A stretch of 46,173 nucleotides of DNA, taken from positions 1-46,173 of the forward strand of contig CAMBNY010000015.1 in the NCBI GenBank assembly GCA_945869165.1, written 5' to 3'. Below are positions 1 through 8,290 of the stretch, in pieces (within the stretch, counting starts at the first letter, position 1; each line of letters starts with the position of its first letter). The DNA comes from Comamonas sp. lk (GTDB taxonomy: Bacteria > Pseudomonadota > Gammaproteobacteria > Burkholderiales > Burkholderiaceae_C). Under the pieces are notes generated by a model that had not been told where the DNA came from, did not search any database, and saw only the letters and a program-made list of their open reading frames with translations. The position numbers and the translations under genes are program-made.

Positions 1-27
1 AGCGGCGGATTATAGTTAGCGACTCTT

Positions 28-915
28 ATGAGCACTGCACGCATCCCCCCCATCCAATGCCTGCTGACATTCGAGGCCCTGGCCCGCTTGCGCAGCGTCA
101 CCCAGGCCTCCGAAGAACTCTGCGTTACGCCCAGCGCCGTCAGCCACCGGGTGCGCCAGTTAGAGCAAATCATCGGCACCAAGCTGTTTGGCCGCGCCGA
201 TTTTTCTCTCACCACTGAGGGCAGCGAGTACCTGGCCCATGTACGCGAAGGCCTGTCCACGCTGCAAAAATTCCCCACCTCCAGTGCTGTGCCCGGTAAG
301 CGCAAACTGCGCTTGGCACTTACGCCCACGTTTGCCCGCTCGGTCGTGATCCCGCGCCTGCGTGAATTTACCGAGGCCTACCCGGAAATCGACCTGACCA
401 TGCAGGTCAGTATTCCGCTGTTGGACGTGGTGGCCGAAGACGCCGACCTCACGGTGCGCTTTGGCGCCGGGCGCTATGCCGATCTGGAGTACGTCTGCCT
501 GAGCAAAGACGTGGTCACCCCGATGGCGTCGCCCGCTTTTGTGCGCGAGCACGGCCCGTTTGAAACCGCCCACGACCTGGCCAACCAAGCCCTGCTGCGC
601 AGCCCCCTTGAGCCCTGGCGCACCTGGTTTGCCGCGCACCACCTGGACTGGCCCGAACCGGTCGACGGCTCGCAGTTCAACGACATCGGCCTCATGTGCG
701 ACGCCGCTGCTGCCGGCATGGGCATTGCCCTGGTGCGGCTCAAGCTGGGCGCCCCCTGGCTGGAAAACGGGTCACTGGTGCGCCTGGGCAGCAGCCCCAC
801 GTTTACCGACAACGTGGTCAGCCCCCACGCCCATTACCTGTGCTGGCGCACCGGCATGATGGACCGCTGGGAATGCGCCGCCTTTGCCGAATGGCTCAAG
901 CAAGTACTCGCCTAA
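28..915 (+). CDS. LysR-family transcriptional regulator (GcvA-like)
   Basis: A 295-residue cytoplasmic DNA-binding regulator. The N-terminal winged helix-turn-helix spans about residues 8-65, with the recognition-helix pattern TPSAVSHRVRQLE. It is followed by a periplasmic-binding-protein-like effector domain from about residue 90 to the end. The length is normal for the family. Wording such as IPPIQCLLTFEALARLRS and the SHR-RQLE helix is typical of the GcvA subgroup. The ATG at 28 is the only start that preserves the HTH, and no strong ribosome binding site is visible before it. The target is unknown: LysR genes usually regulate a divergent neighbour, which here would lie left of the window. 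The gene is followed by a hairpin and a dispersed repeat, so it is probably transcribed alone. Confidence 0.93.
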   Translation: MSTARIPPIQCLLTFEALARLRSVTQASEELCVTPSAVSHRVRQLEQIIGTKLFGRADFSLTTEGSEYLAHVREGLSTLQKFPTSSAVPGKRKLRLALTPTFARSVVIPRLREFTEAYPEIDLTMQVSIPLLDVVAEDADLTVRFGAGRYADLEYVCLSKDVVTPMASPAFVREHGPFETAHDLANQALLRSPLEPWRTWFAAHHLDWPEPVDGSQFNDIGLMCDAAAAGMGIALVRLKLGAPWLENGSLVRLGSSPTFTDNVVSPHAHYLCWRTGMMDRWECAAFAEWLKQVLA

Positions 916-966
916 GCCACCCCGCCGCAGGCAAAGCGCCGCCTGCCTGACCTTACATCGATCTCA

Positions 967-995
967 TAGGCCTTAGCCCGCGTGCGGGCAGCCTA
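967..995 (+). terminator. Hairpin downstream of the LysR gene
   Basis: An interrupted palindrome lies about 50 nt after the stop codon at 915. Outer arms TAGGC/GCCTA (967-971, 991-995) enclose inner arms GCCCGC/GCGGGC (976-981, 984-989). No T-tract follows, so use as an intrinsic terminator is an inference from position and stem strength. Confidence 0.35.
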
Positions 996-1004
996 GGGGA
1001 GGCC

Positions 1005-1143
1005 TGCATAAGTCCGTCATCGCGAGGAGCGCAGCGACGCGGCAGTCCATGCATCCGTCACTGCGAGGAGCGAAGCGACGCGGCAGTCCATGACTAAATG
1101 GATTGCTTCGCTGCGCTCGCAATGACGGATTTGGACTTATGCA
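1005..1143. repeat. Dispersed palindromic element, copy 1
   Basis: Bounded by the inverted ends TGCATAAGTCC and GGACTTATGCA. Inside are two back-to-back GCGAGGAGCG-AGCGACGCGGCAGTCCATG units, then the complementary arm ATGGATTGCTTCGCTGCGCT. The same element recurs near 11.0, 12.4, 15.4, 17.3, 21.1 and 21.3 kb. This copy has an extra internal half-unit compared with the 115-bp copies at 17255 and 21079. Confidence 0.85.
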
Positions 1144-1159
1144 GAGCTAGCCTAGCTCC

Positions 1160-1199
1160 CAGCCACCCAGCCACCCAGCCAACCAGCCAACCAGCCACC
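1160..1199. repeat. 8-bp tandem repeat (5 units)
   Basis: Five consecutive octamers of the form CAGCCAMC: CAGCCACC twice, CAGCCAAC twice, CAGCCACC once. A partial unit follows. It is intergenic, directly after the dispersed element and about 170 nt before the next gene. It is a candidate length-variable locus, and no function is visible. Confidence 0.8.
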
Positions 1200-1301
1200 C
1201 AACAGGCTCCAAGCCGACGCGGCGCCGCCGACAGCCCAACTGGTGGCACGATAACTGCTTAAAAGTTAAAAGAAAACCGAATTTATCATTAACCGCAAAT
1301 T

Positions 1302-1320
1302 AAACTGTTAAATACAGTTT
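1302..1320. promoter_or_regulatory. Inverted repeat in AT-rich leader
   Basis: AAACTG and CAGTTT (1302-1307 and 1315-1320) are separated by seven A/T bases, inside an AT-rich stretch (about 1255-1325) just upstream of the small secreted protein gene at 1373. It could be an operator or a short hairpin in the leader. No clear -35/-10 pair could be assigned. The remainder of 916-1372 holds only the hairpin, the dispersed element and the octamer repeat listed separately. Confidence 0.35.
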
Positions 1321-1372
1321 TATCGAGGCGAACGTCGGTTTTCCGTCATCTTTTACGTTGGAGTATTTCAAA

Positions 1373-1696
1373 ATGAATTTAAGAAATCCGCAAGCTAGCG
1401 CCGGGCTGGAGCAGGCGCGCAGTGCGGGGCTTGCCCCATGGGTATGCAGCCTTGCGCTACTGGCCTTCGCGCCCCTATCCCATGCGCAATCGGGCGTGGT
1501 GGTGATACAGATTCGCGTCACCGCGCCCACCTGCGCTGTACCGGCGGGGCAGACAAGCGATCCAAGCGCGCTGCCTGTGCAACTAGACCCGCGCTGCCGC
1601 ATTGCCTCCGTTATCACCCAAACTCCAGCGCCGCAAACTAGCGCCGGCGTGACGGGCACCCAAGGCAATACCGTCGTACAAATAAGCTACCAATAG
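1373..1696 (+). CDS. Small secreted protein of unknown function
   Basis: About 107 residues. The ATG at 1373 was chosen over an upstream in-frame TTG at 1358 because TTGGAG at 1358-1363 makes a well-spaced ribosome binding site for it. A signal peptide is visible (hydrophobic core around residues 22-36, predicted cleavage after SHAQ). The mature part is only about 70 residues and has two cysteines (contexts PTCAVP and PRCRI) that could form one disulfide. It is rich in Gln, Thr, Pro and Val. The opening VVVIQIRVTAPTC resembles the start of a pilin-like or spore-coat-U-like domain, but the rest is too short for one. It converges on the fimbrial operon, so a link to fimbriae is possible but not shown. 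Confidence 0.6.
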   Translation: MNLRNPQASAGLEQARSAGLAPWVCSLALLAFAPLSHAQSGVVVIQIRVTAPTCAVPAGQTSDPSALPVQLDPRCRIASVITQTPAPQTSAGVTGTQGNTVVQISYQ

Positions 1697-1824
1697 GTGC
1701 TGCGCCTGCCAGCGCGTGCAAGCGCCTCAATCAGCGCTGCATTGCGGCAAACAATCGAGCACGTATCGCCTGAACTTGGCACACGCAAGGGGCAGCAGGC
1801 GCATGGGTTCAAACCATAAACCAG

Positions 1825-2988
1825 CTACTGAAACTGAAATACAAGATAGGCAATGCCTCTAAACCGCCCGGGCGTTATTTGCCCGACGGTGCTTACGCCG
1901 GCAGCAGGGACCAACTTGGCAGAACAGTCGACAGAAAGGTTGCCTTGGAGGTTGGCAGAAATCACAAGCGGTTGGTTGTGGCGAACCACCGTACCGGCGC
2001 ATGCCGTCTGAGCGACTACACCGGAAGCGCCGCCGGCAATACTGTTCAACATACGACTGCTGTCGCTCGGATCCGGATTATCAAATCGCCAAAATACCGA
2101 AACCTGCCGCCCGGTAGTATTTCGGCAATTTCGCATATTAACGGTGTAATCCTTGCTGGTATCAGAATTAAGCAAATTCAAACTACTCCAGGTACCAAGG
2201 TCTACCGTGCTGGTACTCAGTGAATAGGTGCAATACACGCCTGAGATAAGTTTCAATGTATTTGATCCACTAATCGTGCTTATCGCAGCCCTCTGTACCC
2301 CTTGGGTACTTAATGTATCAGCTGATATCGCTGTTCTTATTCTTATACCATTTGATTCGGTCGCACTAATAAAGGTGTTGGGAGGAATGTAGGTATCATT
2401 CTGATAAATAGATACTCTATAATCCACAGTGTAGCTACGGCATGATGCGAGGCCATATACTTTAACGTTGAGACCGACGACATCCCCACTAATGGTAGCG
2501 CCCGTACAGTCTACAGTAATATAATAATAAAACAGCATTGAATAATAGAGCCCTTCGGGAGTAGCAAAGGTAGACCTGGACGAATACATGAATGTCACTT
2601 TTGCAGCGGTGTCAGTACCCTTAAAGCCGCGCAAAACTGTGTTATTGAAATGTGTTGTGTCGTAGGAGGTATTAAATTCAAGCGTAGCATTAGGTGAATT
2701 ACTGCATCGACTGGTAGGAGCTGCACTCACTGAAGATTCGTATAACAACTTTGGCCCGCCGTTATAAGTTATTTGCCCAAGGCTAATGGTGGTTGGCATG
2801 CTTGGAAATACTTCGAAGCCCTGTGGAATACATACTGTCGCGCTGTGGGCTTTGATGCCGCAAAGCGAGGCACACGCCATAAGTAAGAATATAAACAATC
2901 TTAGTAAGAGCGTGTCTGGCATTAATGCATCGCGGTATTGGTATGCTGCGAATCGATAATTTGCAAATAGAGAATATGTATTATTCAT
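1825..2988 (-). CDS. Fimbrial tip adhesin (two-domain)
   Basis: 387 residues, last gene of the fimbrial operon, starting 14 nt after the usher stop. A long N-region ends in a hydrophobic stretch (about residues 24-48) and a cleavage site around AHSA-TVC. The mature protein has eight cysteines, enough for four disulfides. The C-terminal part (about 250-387) looks like a pilin domain, ending PGRFRGIAYLVFQFQ with the alternating hydrophobic last strand used in chaperone binding. The N-terminal part (about 50-240) is rich in Ser, Thr, Tyr and Asn and would be the receptor-binding domain. Position after the usher and a length about twice that of a pilin support a tip adhesin. The coding sequence is visibly richer in A/T than the flanking metabolic genes. 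An alternative start lies at 2922. The receptor cannot be predicted. Confidence 0.72.
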   Translation of the reverse strand: MNNTYSLFANYRFAAYQYRDALMPDTLLLRLFIFLLMACASLCGIKAHSATVCIPQGFEVFPSMPTTISLGQITYNGGPKLLYESSVSAAPTSRCSNSPNATLEFNTSYDTTHFNNTVLRGFKGTDTAAKVTFMYSSRSTFATPEGLYYSMLFYYYITVDCTGATISGDVVGLNVKVYGLASCRSYTVDYRVSIYQNDTYIPPNTFISATESNGIRIRTAISADTLSTQGVQRAAISTISGSNTLKLISGVYCTYSLSTSTVDLGTWSSLNLLNSDTSKDYTVNMRNCRNTTGRQVSVFWRFDNPDPSDSSRMLNSIAGGASGVVAQTACAGTVVRHNQPLVISANLQGNLSVDCSAKLVPAAGVSTVGQITPGRFRGIAYLVFQFQ

Positions 2989-3002
2989 GATGGTTCAAGA
3001 AA

Positions 3003-5786
3003 TTATCTGCACTGCAAGCGGAGTGGAATCAGTCCATTACTATTGGCTTTGGCGTTGCCGTCCACCGCATACTTAGACTCACAGGTCTCCGTCGATTTAA
3101 CGCCCCATTGCACCTTGAGCGTGCCAGTCGTGTCCTTCACACGCACCAAGGCCCTGCCGCCTTGCCCCGTCACGGCAAGTTCTTCGCCGCTTTTATCAAA
3201 AATTTCTGACCCGATGGGGATTGGCTTGTTCGTCTCGCACTTCAGAATAATGGCCTTGTGTTCTTGTGCTTCATCGACCACCGCTTTATTCAGCACATAA
3301 GCCGCTTTACAAGATTCTTCGGGTTTATCGCCCCATTTAGCGGTCAGGGTGCCGGCAGGCTCTTTGATTTGTGCTATGGCCCAACTGTTGCGGCCACTGA
3401 CGCCCACCATATCACCCGCGTCGTTGAACAAATCGGCACCTAATGGGATTTTTATTTCCTCCACTCTGGAAAAAGTAAGCAGAAGCGGGTAGCCCAAGCG
3501 TGCTTTATAGGCCAAACGCACCACCGAGCCACTTATCGGAGCCACACTAGCGGAAGTTGAAATCAATTCCAGGTCAAAACTAGAATTTTCGGTATCTAAA
3601 AATACCACATTGTCGGCATAGGGATTTAGATTGGAGACAAGGCCATAGCCGTCTCCATTGACGCGCCCCAATTCGCCCTGGGCCTGAATATTTTCTCCGC
3701 CAGGCACTTCCAGGATGCCAAATGTATCCCCCACGCTGGGCCCTACCAGCAAACCATTGCGGTGCAGCACGAGGGAGCCAGAGTTTCCAATACTAAATTG
3801 GGTTTGCCCCTCACTCGACTGGGATAAGCCGATATTGGAGCTGCCCATCGCGTGGGTAATATCCGATGCAAAACTCGCGCTCGATGCGCCGCCACTCGCC
3901 CCATAAGACAGTCCGTACGATGCATAGTCGCTCCAGCGCCCGTTGTAGCCGACGCGCTGTGTGCTGACACCTCCTTCTCTGCCACTCGCCGAAGCCGATA
4001 AATTACCACCGCCATGGCCAAGCTTGAGTGGAATAGAGACGCCTAGGTTGGCACTGAGGCTACTTATTGTGGGCGATAAGCCATTATTGTTAATCGATTG
4101 ATTTAGGCTGGCATACACGCTAAAGCCATCAAACCCACGGGAATAACCGATATTGAAGTTTTGGCTTGCATTGGCCAATTCAGCGGTGTCTTGCGAGGAG
4201 TAATATAAAGAAAATGCACCGACGCGCGGAATATTGGTATTAAAGGATAGGCTATTCGTAGCACTTGCGGTATTTAATTTAACAGTCGTGCTGGTTTGGT
4301 AAGCAAGCGCAGAAGAGGGGTCAAAGTAGGATGCGGACTGTTGTTGGCGTTGGAATGTAAATTGCCCCAGCTTTCCAATATTGCTATTGAGGCCCAGACG
4401 CAGGCTATATCCGGAAGCGCTAATAGGAGCGTTCATTTTGGACAGGGCGACAGAGCCAAACTGACTTCCCCAATTGTTTTCCAAAACAAAGCCGGTAGCG
4501 CCGGCCACAAATCTGTCAGATACAAAATAGTCTAGCTCTGGCGTGAAGACTTGGTTCCAGCCGTACCGCACACCGCCCTGTGCCAGGTAAATTTCAGAGC
4601 CACTAGGCAGCTGGTATTGCCCCAGCATGATTGAGTAGCGAAAACTTCCGGGATTGAGCCTGCTTCCGACATTGCTATAGGGCAAAAAAAATTGCTCCTG
4701 GCCCCCCCCCGCGTCGGTGACGATGACCTCTAAATCGCCCACATTGGAGGGCGGATTGAGTTGATCAAACTCAAAGGGGCCTGGCGGCACGTTTTGCTCT
4801 AGAAATACAACACCATTTTGTTTTATTTGCACCCGTGAATTACTGCGTGCAATGCCTTTTACCGCAGGGTTGTAGGTGCGTTCCTCATAGGGATACAGCT
4901 GCTGCTCGCTACTCAAGCGCAAGCCGCGGGCGCTAACCCCACCCAAGCTCTGGCTTTGGCTACTCAATTTGCCCAGCATCAAAGTAGCCTTCCAGTCGAC
5001 AAAAGTACGTTTGATCAAGTAGTCGCCATAGCTCACCGCTACATCGGCATCGCCAGACTTGGAAAAACTCATGCTGCGCCGGATTTGCCAGGGCACGAGG
5101 TTAAATCCCGCATTGAGAGACAAAAACTGGGACGATAGGTTGCCGCCAGGAGCAGCGATCTGGAAGGCGCTGGCTGAATAGTTGGCAAATGCGGCATTTT
5201 CGCCATAGCTCAGCTCCAAGGTCTCGGGGCCTGCGCCTTGCTTGGCGATAGCAGCCTGCGCCACCGTGAGCGACAGTGCCAGTTCGCTGCTGTCATACTT
5301 GTCGCTGGCGCCTTCGATCAGCTCGTGGATAAAAAGACAGGGCGCGCTACGCGGGTTGGCGCTCGCTTGCGCTGCCCCGTGGTCAGAAAGCAGGTCACGC
5401 CCTTTGGGCGTATAAAACTTCGCTTTGAGCGGCAGTTTTTTAATATTGACAGCGCTTAAGCAGGCGCGGGCGCTATCCGATCCTTCGACGTCCTTGAACA
5501 GCACCTCCATGCTGCCGATATTCTTATTGTTGAGGCTGACCTCCACGCTCAATAAGCCAGCCTGCACTGCCAGGGATTTACCCAGCTTTTTCTTATCCAG
5601 GCCGCGAAACATCTGAGGGTCTAAAAAGTCGGTATTGAATTCAACATCCTCCTCCTCCTGTGCATCACCCTGTTGCACCGCTTCAAGCTTGGGGGCCTTG
5701 TCTTGGCTTGGGTCCTGCACAGCCATCGCATGCGCGGCACAAGCCACACACGCGATAAAGACAATGGAGGGGGCAAACACGCGCAT
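3003..5786 (-). CDS. Outer-membrane fimbrial usher (FimD/PapC family)
   Basis: About 927 residues from the ATG at 5786 (a TTG at 5795 is also in frame; neither has a good ribosome binding site). A signal peptide is followed by an acidic linker containing EEEDVEFN and by the usher N-domain (FNTDFLD opening). A long beta-barrel region carries typical usher strings such as RSNSRVQIKQNGVVFLEQNVPPGPFEFDQL (split here by the reader's limit: RSNSRVQIKQ, VPPGPFEFDQL) around the plug. The protein is longer than the usual 800-880 residues because the C-terminal PapC_C-like domain appears twice. Copy one is about residues 777-853 and copy two about 854-927. Both follow the pattern IPxG...F...G...V.G...A...K...GTL...WG......C...Y...L.C. 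The usher forms the secretion pore and assembly platform for the neighbouring chaperone-subunit complexes. Confidence 0.95.
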   Translation of the reverse strand: MRVFAPSIVFIACVACAAHAMAVQDPSQDKAPKLEAVQQGDAQEEEDVEFNTDFLDPQMFRGLDKKKLGKSLAVQAGLLSVEVSLNNKNIGSMEVLFKDVEGSDSARACLSAVNIKKLPLKAKFYTPKGRDLLSDHGAAQASANPRSAPCLFIHELIEGASDKYDSSELALSLTVAQAAIAKQGAGPETLELSYGENAAFANYSASAFQIAAPGGNLSSQFLSLNAGFNLVPWQIRRSMSFSKSGDADVAVSYGDYLIKRTFVDWKATLMLGKLSSQSQSLGGVSARGLRLSSEQQLYPYEERTYNPAVKGIARSNSRVQIKQNGVVFLEQNVPPGPFEFDQLNPPSNVGDLEVIVTDAGGGQEQFFLPYSNVGSRLNPGSFRYSIMLGQYQLPSGSEIYLAQGGVRYGWNQVFTPELDYFVSDRFVAGATGFVLENNWGSQFGSVALSKMNAPISASGYSLRLGLNSNIGKLGQFTFQRQQQSASYFDPSSALAYQTSTTVKLNTASATNSLSFNTNIPRVGAFSLYYSSQDTAELANASQNFNIGYSRGFDGFSVYASLNQSINNNGLSPTISSLSANLGVSIPLKLGHGGGNLSASASGREGGVSTQRVGYNGRWSDYASYGLSYGASGGASSASFASDITHAMGSSNIGLSQSSEGQTQFSIGNSGSLVLHRNGLLVGPSVGDTFGILEVPGGENIQAQGELGRVNGDGYGLVSNLNPYADNVVFLDTENSSFDLELISTSASVAPISGSVVRLAYKARLGYPLLLTFSRVEEIKIPLGADLFNDAGDMVGVSGRNSWAIAQIKEPAGTLTAKWGDKPEESCKAAYVLNKAVVDEAQEHKAIILKCETNKPIPIGSEIFDKSGEELAVTGQGGRALVRVKDTTGTLKVQWGVKSTETCESKYAVDGNAKANSNGLIPLRLQCR

Positions 5787-5842
5787 CGGTATCAATGTTT
5801 AATTTACGGATGGGAACTGCTAGCCGCACAATGCTGAACAAC

Positions 5843-6604
5843 TTATTTGGTGAGCGAAATGTTTTTGGTGAAAAACATCTCAGCCCCAAAATCGTTCAGG
5901 GAGCTATGGCGAATCTTCATGGCGCTATCGGGCGGCACACTGAGCCCCTCCACCTTGAATTTGACGCGCTCGTTGGGCGCAATCATGGTGCCCCGGCTTA
6001 GCTCTATGGGCGAGGCCGTGCCCTCCAAAAACACCGATGGCATGGACATATGAAATAAGCTGGTGTTGTGGGCCTCGATTTCAAAGGGCTCTTTGGTAGA
6101 AGTCCAGCGCCACACCGTGGTTTCAGGTGCATTGGGCACCATGCCGTTCATCGCCTTGGGGCGAAAGAAAAGTTTCACCCGGGTACGCACCGCAAAGGAC
6201 AAAGAGGAGGGTTCATTGCTTTTGGGCGGAACCTCCAGCATATTGAACCAGTAGAGCTTCTCTTGCTTCAGGTTCTCGTTTTCGCCGATGTACACCATGC
6301 GTACTTGCTGCTTTTTCCCGGGCCCGATCTTGGCCAGTGGTGGGTTCAAGATAAAGGGCACACCGCTGCTGCTGGCGGTTGCGTCGATGTTGTCTTCGTC
6401 GATCCAGATCTGCACCAAGGTGGCTACTTTCTCATCGACATTGCCCAACTTGACGTTCACTTCGCGTTGGCTCTCGTTGTAAACAATGCGGGTACCCTCA
6501 ATAACCACCGCGGCCTGGGTGGACACCAGGCCGCCAAAAAACGCAGCCGCGCAAATGGCCCTGGAAATGCCTTGCCTGTATTTTTTAAGCTCTACTTTTC
6601 TCAT
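5843..6604 (-). CDS. Periplasmic fimbrial chaperone (PapD family)
   Basis: 253 residues. A basic N-terminus and hydrophobic core (about residues 12-31) form a signal peptide. The first Ig-like domain contains GTRIVYNES, which carries the conserved subunit-anchoring arginine, and LYWFNMLEVPP, the classic chaperone signature. The link RTRVKLFFRP leads into the second domain. The short spacing between the KKQQVRMVY strand and the signature suggests the short-loop (FGS) class that assembles rod-like fimbriae. The ribosome binding site GGGAG is well spaced from the ATG at 6604. It lies between the minor subunit gene and the usher, with about 55 nt to the usher start. It would fold pilin subunits in the periplasm and deliver them to the usher. 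Confidence 0.95.
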   Translation of the reverse strand: MRKVELKKYRQGISRAICAAAFFGGLVSTQAAVVIEGTRIVYNESQREVNVKLGNVDEKVATLVQIWIDEDNIDATASSSGVPFILNPPLAKIGPGKKQQVRMVYIGENENLKQEKLYWFNMLEVPPKSNEPSSLSFAVRTRVKLFFRPKAMNGMVPNAPETTVWRWTSTKEPFEIEAHNTSLFHMSMPSVFLEGTASPIELSRGTMIAPNERVKFKVEGLSVPPDSAMKIRHSSLNDFGAEMFFTKNISLTK

Positions 6605-6680
6605 CTTTTCTCCCGTTTAAATTGGCGCTCTAGCGCAGTGTCCGCGTCGCTGTATCCGATATGCGTTGGCTAAGTGGGTG

Positions 6681-7316
6681 TCAGTTCAGTGCCACGACAA
6701 AAGGCAAGGTGACAAAGTAGTCACCAGGGCGGATATCCTGCCCCTCGGCAGCGGAAACCGTATAGCGGATCGCAAAGTTCAGTTTTTCATCGGCTGCACT
6801 GGGTGCCGAGTTCATCCGACTGGCGGTGCGCGTGAAGTCCACAGCAGTATTGCTATCGGGGTTGACGACGGTACTTTGTGTCCAGTCGTTGTTAAAAAGA
6901 ATGAGCTCAACCTTTAAGTTGGGGGTGCGCACCGGCTGCCTGTCCATACGGGCCGGATCCAAGATGCTCTTGTTTTGCGAATTGCGGTCAAATTGAATGG
7001 CCGACAATTTATTCGTGTGCAAGCAGTTTTCACCGACATCGCCCAGGTAGCGCACGCTAATAGAAAAATAGGCGATGCCCGAAACGCTGTTGGCCCGCTG
7101 CGCATTGGGGGTGGTCCGTATCGTCTCGGTGGGCTTGCCGTCATTGACAGAGGCCGCGAGCGTGCAGGAGCCAGACTTGACGGCGCCCACAATCGCCAAG
7201 GTCACAAAGTTGGCGGTCTCGTCGTTTTGCAAGGCCCAGGCGTGGCCTAGCACGAGTGACAGGCCTAGCAGCAAAAGGCTGCGGCAACACTGTTGAAGGT
7301 ATGTGCAAAAGTACAT
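6681..7316 (-). CDS. Minor fimbrial subunit
   Basis: 211 residues. The signal peptide (hydrophobic Leu-rich run about residues 13-28) ends near HAWA-LQ. The mature part has two cysteines (SGSCTLA and ENCLHT), and the C-terminus GDYFVTLPFVVALN shows the alternating hydrophobic strand of donor-strand-exchange subunits. It is unlike the two pilins in sequence but lies in the same operon, directly before the chaperone, where adaptor or anchor subunits are often found. No clear ribosome binding site precedes the ATG at 7316, so it may depend on translation or processing of the upstream message. Its exact role (anchor, terminator or adaptor) is an inference. Confidence 0.75.
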   Translation of the reverse strand: MYFCTYLQQCCRSLLLLGLSLVLGHAWALQNDETANFVTLAIVGAVKSGSCTLAASVNDGKPTETIRTTPNAQRANSVSGIAYFSISVRYLGDVGENCLHTNKLSAIQFDRNSQNKSILDPARMDRQPVRTPNLKVELILFNNDWTQSTVVNPDSNTAVDFTRTASRMNSAPSAADEKLNFAIRYTVSAAEGQDIRPGDYFVTLPFVVALN

Positions 7317-7399
7317 GCGTTTAAAAAATACGACTAAGGGTATTGAAGAAAAATAGAGGTAGCGGTCTAGGCCGCTGTTTTGCCCACCGGGCTAAGAAG

Positions 7400-7430
7400 G
7401 CTGGCGCGGGGGCGAAGCTCCCGCGCCAGC
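7400..7430 (-). terminator. Strong intercistronic hairpin after second pilin gene
   Basis: CTGGCGCGGG (7401-7410) pairs perfectly with CCCGCGCCAG (7420-7429), extended by one pair outside and about three pairs (one wobble) inside, leaving a GAA loop. It sits in the 225-nt gap between the second pilin gene (ends 7542) and the minor-subunit gene (starts 7316). There is no U-tract on the minus strand, so it may act as an attenuator or RNA-stabilising stem. Such stems commonly keep pilin mRNA in excess over assembly-gene mRNA. Confidence 0.55.
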
Positions 7431-7541
7431 AGTCATACCCCATGCCAATGCAAGGTCCACACCCGTGCGTCTCATGCAATGCCCGTAGCTCGGGCTTGAT
7501 AAAGACGGGCACATGTACAGACCCCACACGGCTTGGCGCAC

Positions 7542-8234
7542 TTAAAACACGGCGTAGCTAACCGTGACGCTGGCGCTAAGAGAGCCAGAGGTAATTGCTG
7601 AATTTGCGGCTAAAGTCTTAACCATTCCTACGCCGAAGGTTTGCGTCGCGGTCATGGCTGCCGCGTCCAAACCGGTTTGCGCACTGGTGTTGTTGGCCCC
7701 CGCGTACCTCACACCTAATCCGGATGCGGGGTAGCTGCTGATAGCCCGGACTAAGTTAGAACCAGCAGCATCGTACGAGCTCAACTCCAAGCCAAACCCT
7801 GCCGCGCCCCCGGTAACCGGGAGGAACGCACGGCCGCCAATGCTGGTGTCCACAGTGCCAGCCGTTGAAAAAGCGGTGTTCCAAGTACCTGGGATGCCAC
7901 AGGTGCCAGACCCTCCGCTGCTGCTGGCCAGGCCTACGGTGAATTTCGTCACACCACCCAAAGCGCCCCCTCGGCTTGCGTTTGTCGTGGTGACGTTATT
8001 TTGAACCGTAGGTATCGCGAAAGTGTGTGTTGTGTTTCCGGTGCCGCCGCCAGAAGCGCCCGAACCGGTAGCGATTTTCACAAAGCAGGTGGTGAGCGTC
8101 ACACTACCCGTAAGCGTCACCGTGGACGCGTTCTGTGCCTGGGCTTGGCCGGTATAGCCCATCGCTATAAGCGCCAGCACAGACCAAGTCAAGCCCCATT
8201 TACTTTGGGCAGAGCTATTGAAATGATTCATCAT
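7542..8234 (-). CDS. Fimbrial pilin, second paralogue
   Basis: 230 residues from the ATG at 8234 (a second ATG follows directly at 8231; AGGA lies upstream). The signal peptide (about residues 12-34) ends AQA-QN. The mature N-terminus ASTVTLTGSVTLTTC has the alternating donor strand. A second cysteine in GTCGIPGTW gives the single pilin disulfide. The C-terminus ends SASVTVSYAVF. It is clearly paralogous to the pilin at 8413-9087: both share TxTGxVxxTxCFxxIAxGxG, an xxxTWNTAFSTA block, GRxFLPxxxG, an AISSYxA block and an SxQTGL...TQTFGVxxVKTxAAN block. It is probably a fimbrial shaft subunit. Confidence 0.88.
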   Translation of the reverse strand: MMNHFNSSAQSKWGLTWSVLALIAMGYTGQAQAQNASTVTLTGSVTLTTCFVKIATGSGASGGGTGNTTHTFAIPTVQNNVTTTNASRGGALGGVTKFTVGLASSSGGSGTCGIPGTWNTAFSTAGTVDTSIGGRAFLPVTGGAAGFGLELSSYDAAGSNLVRAISSYPASGLGVRYAGANNTSAQTGLDAAAMTATQTFGVGMVKTLAANSAITSGSLSASVTVSYAVF

Positions 8235-8290
8235 TTTTCCTATATTTAATCCGTTGATATTGCAAAGTTGTTACCAGCTTTTAGTCAATA

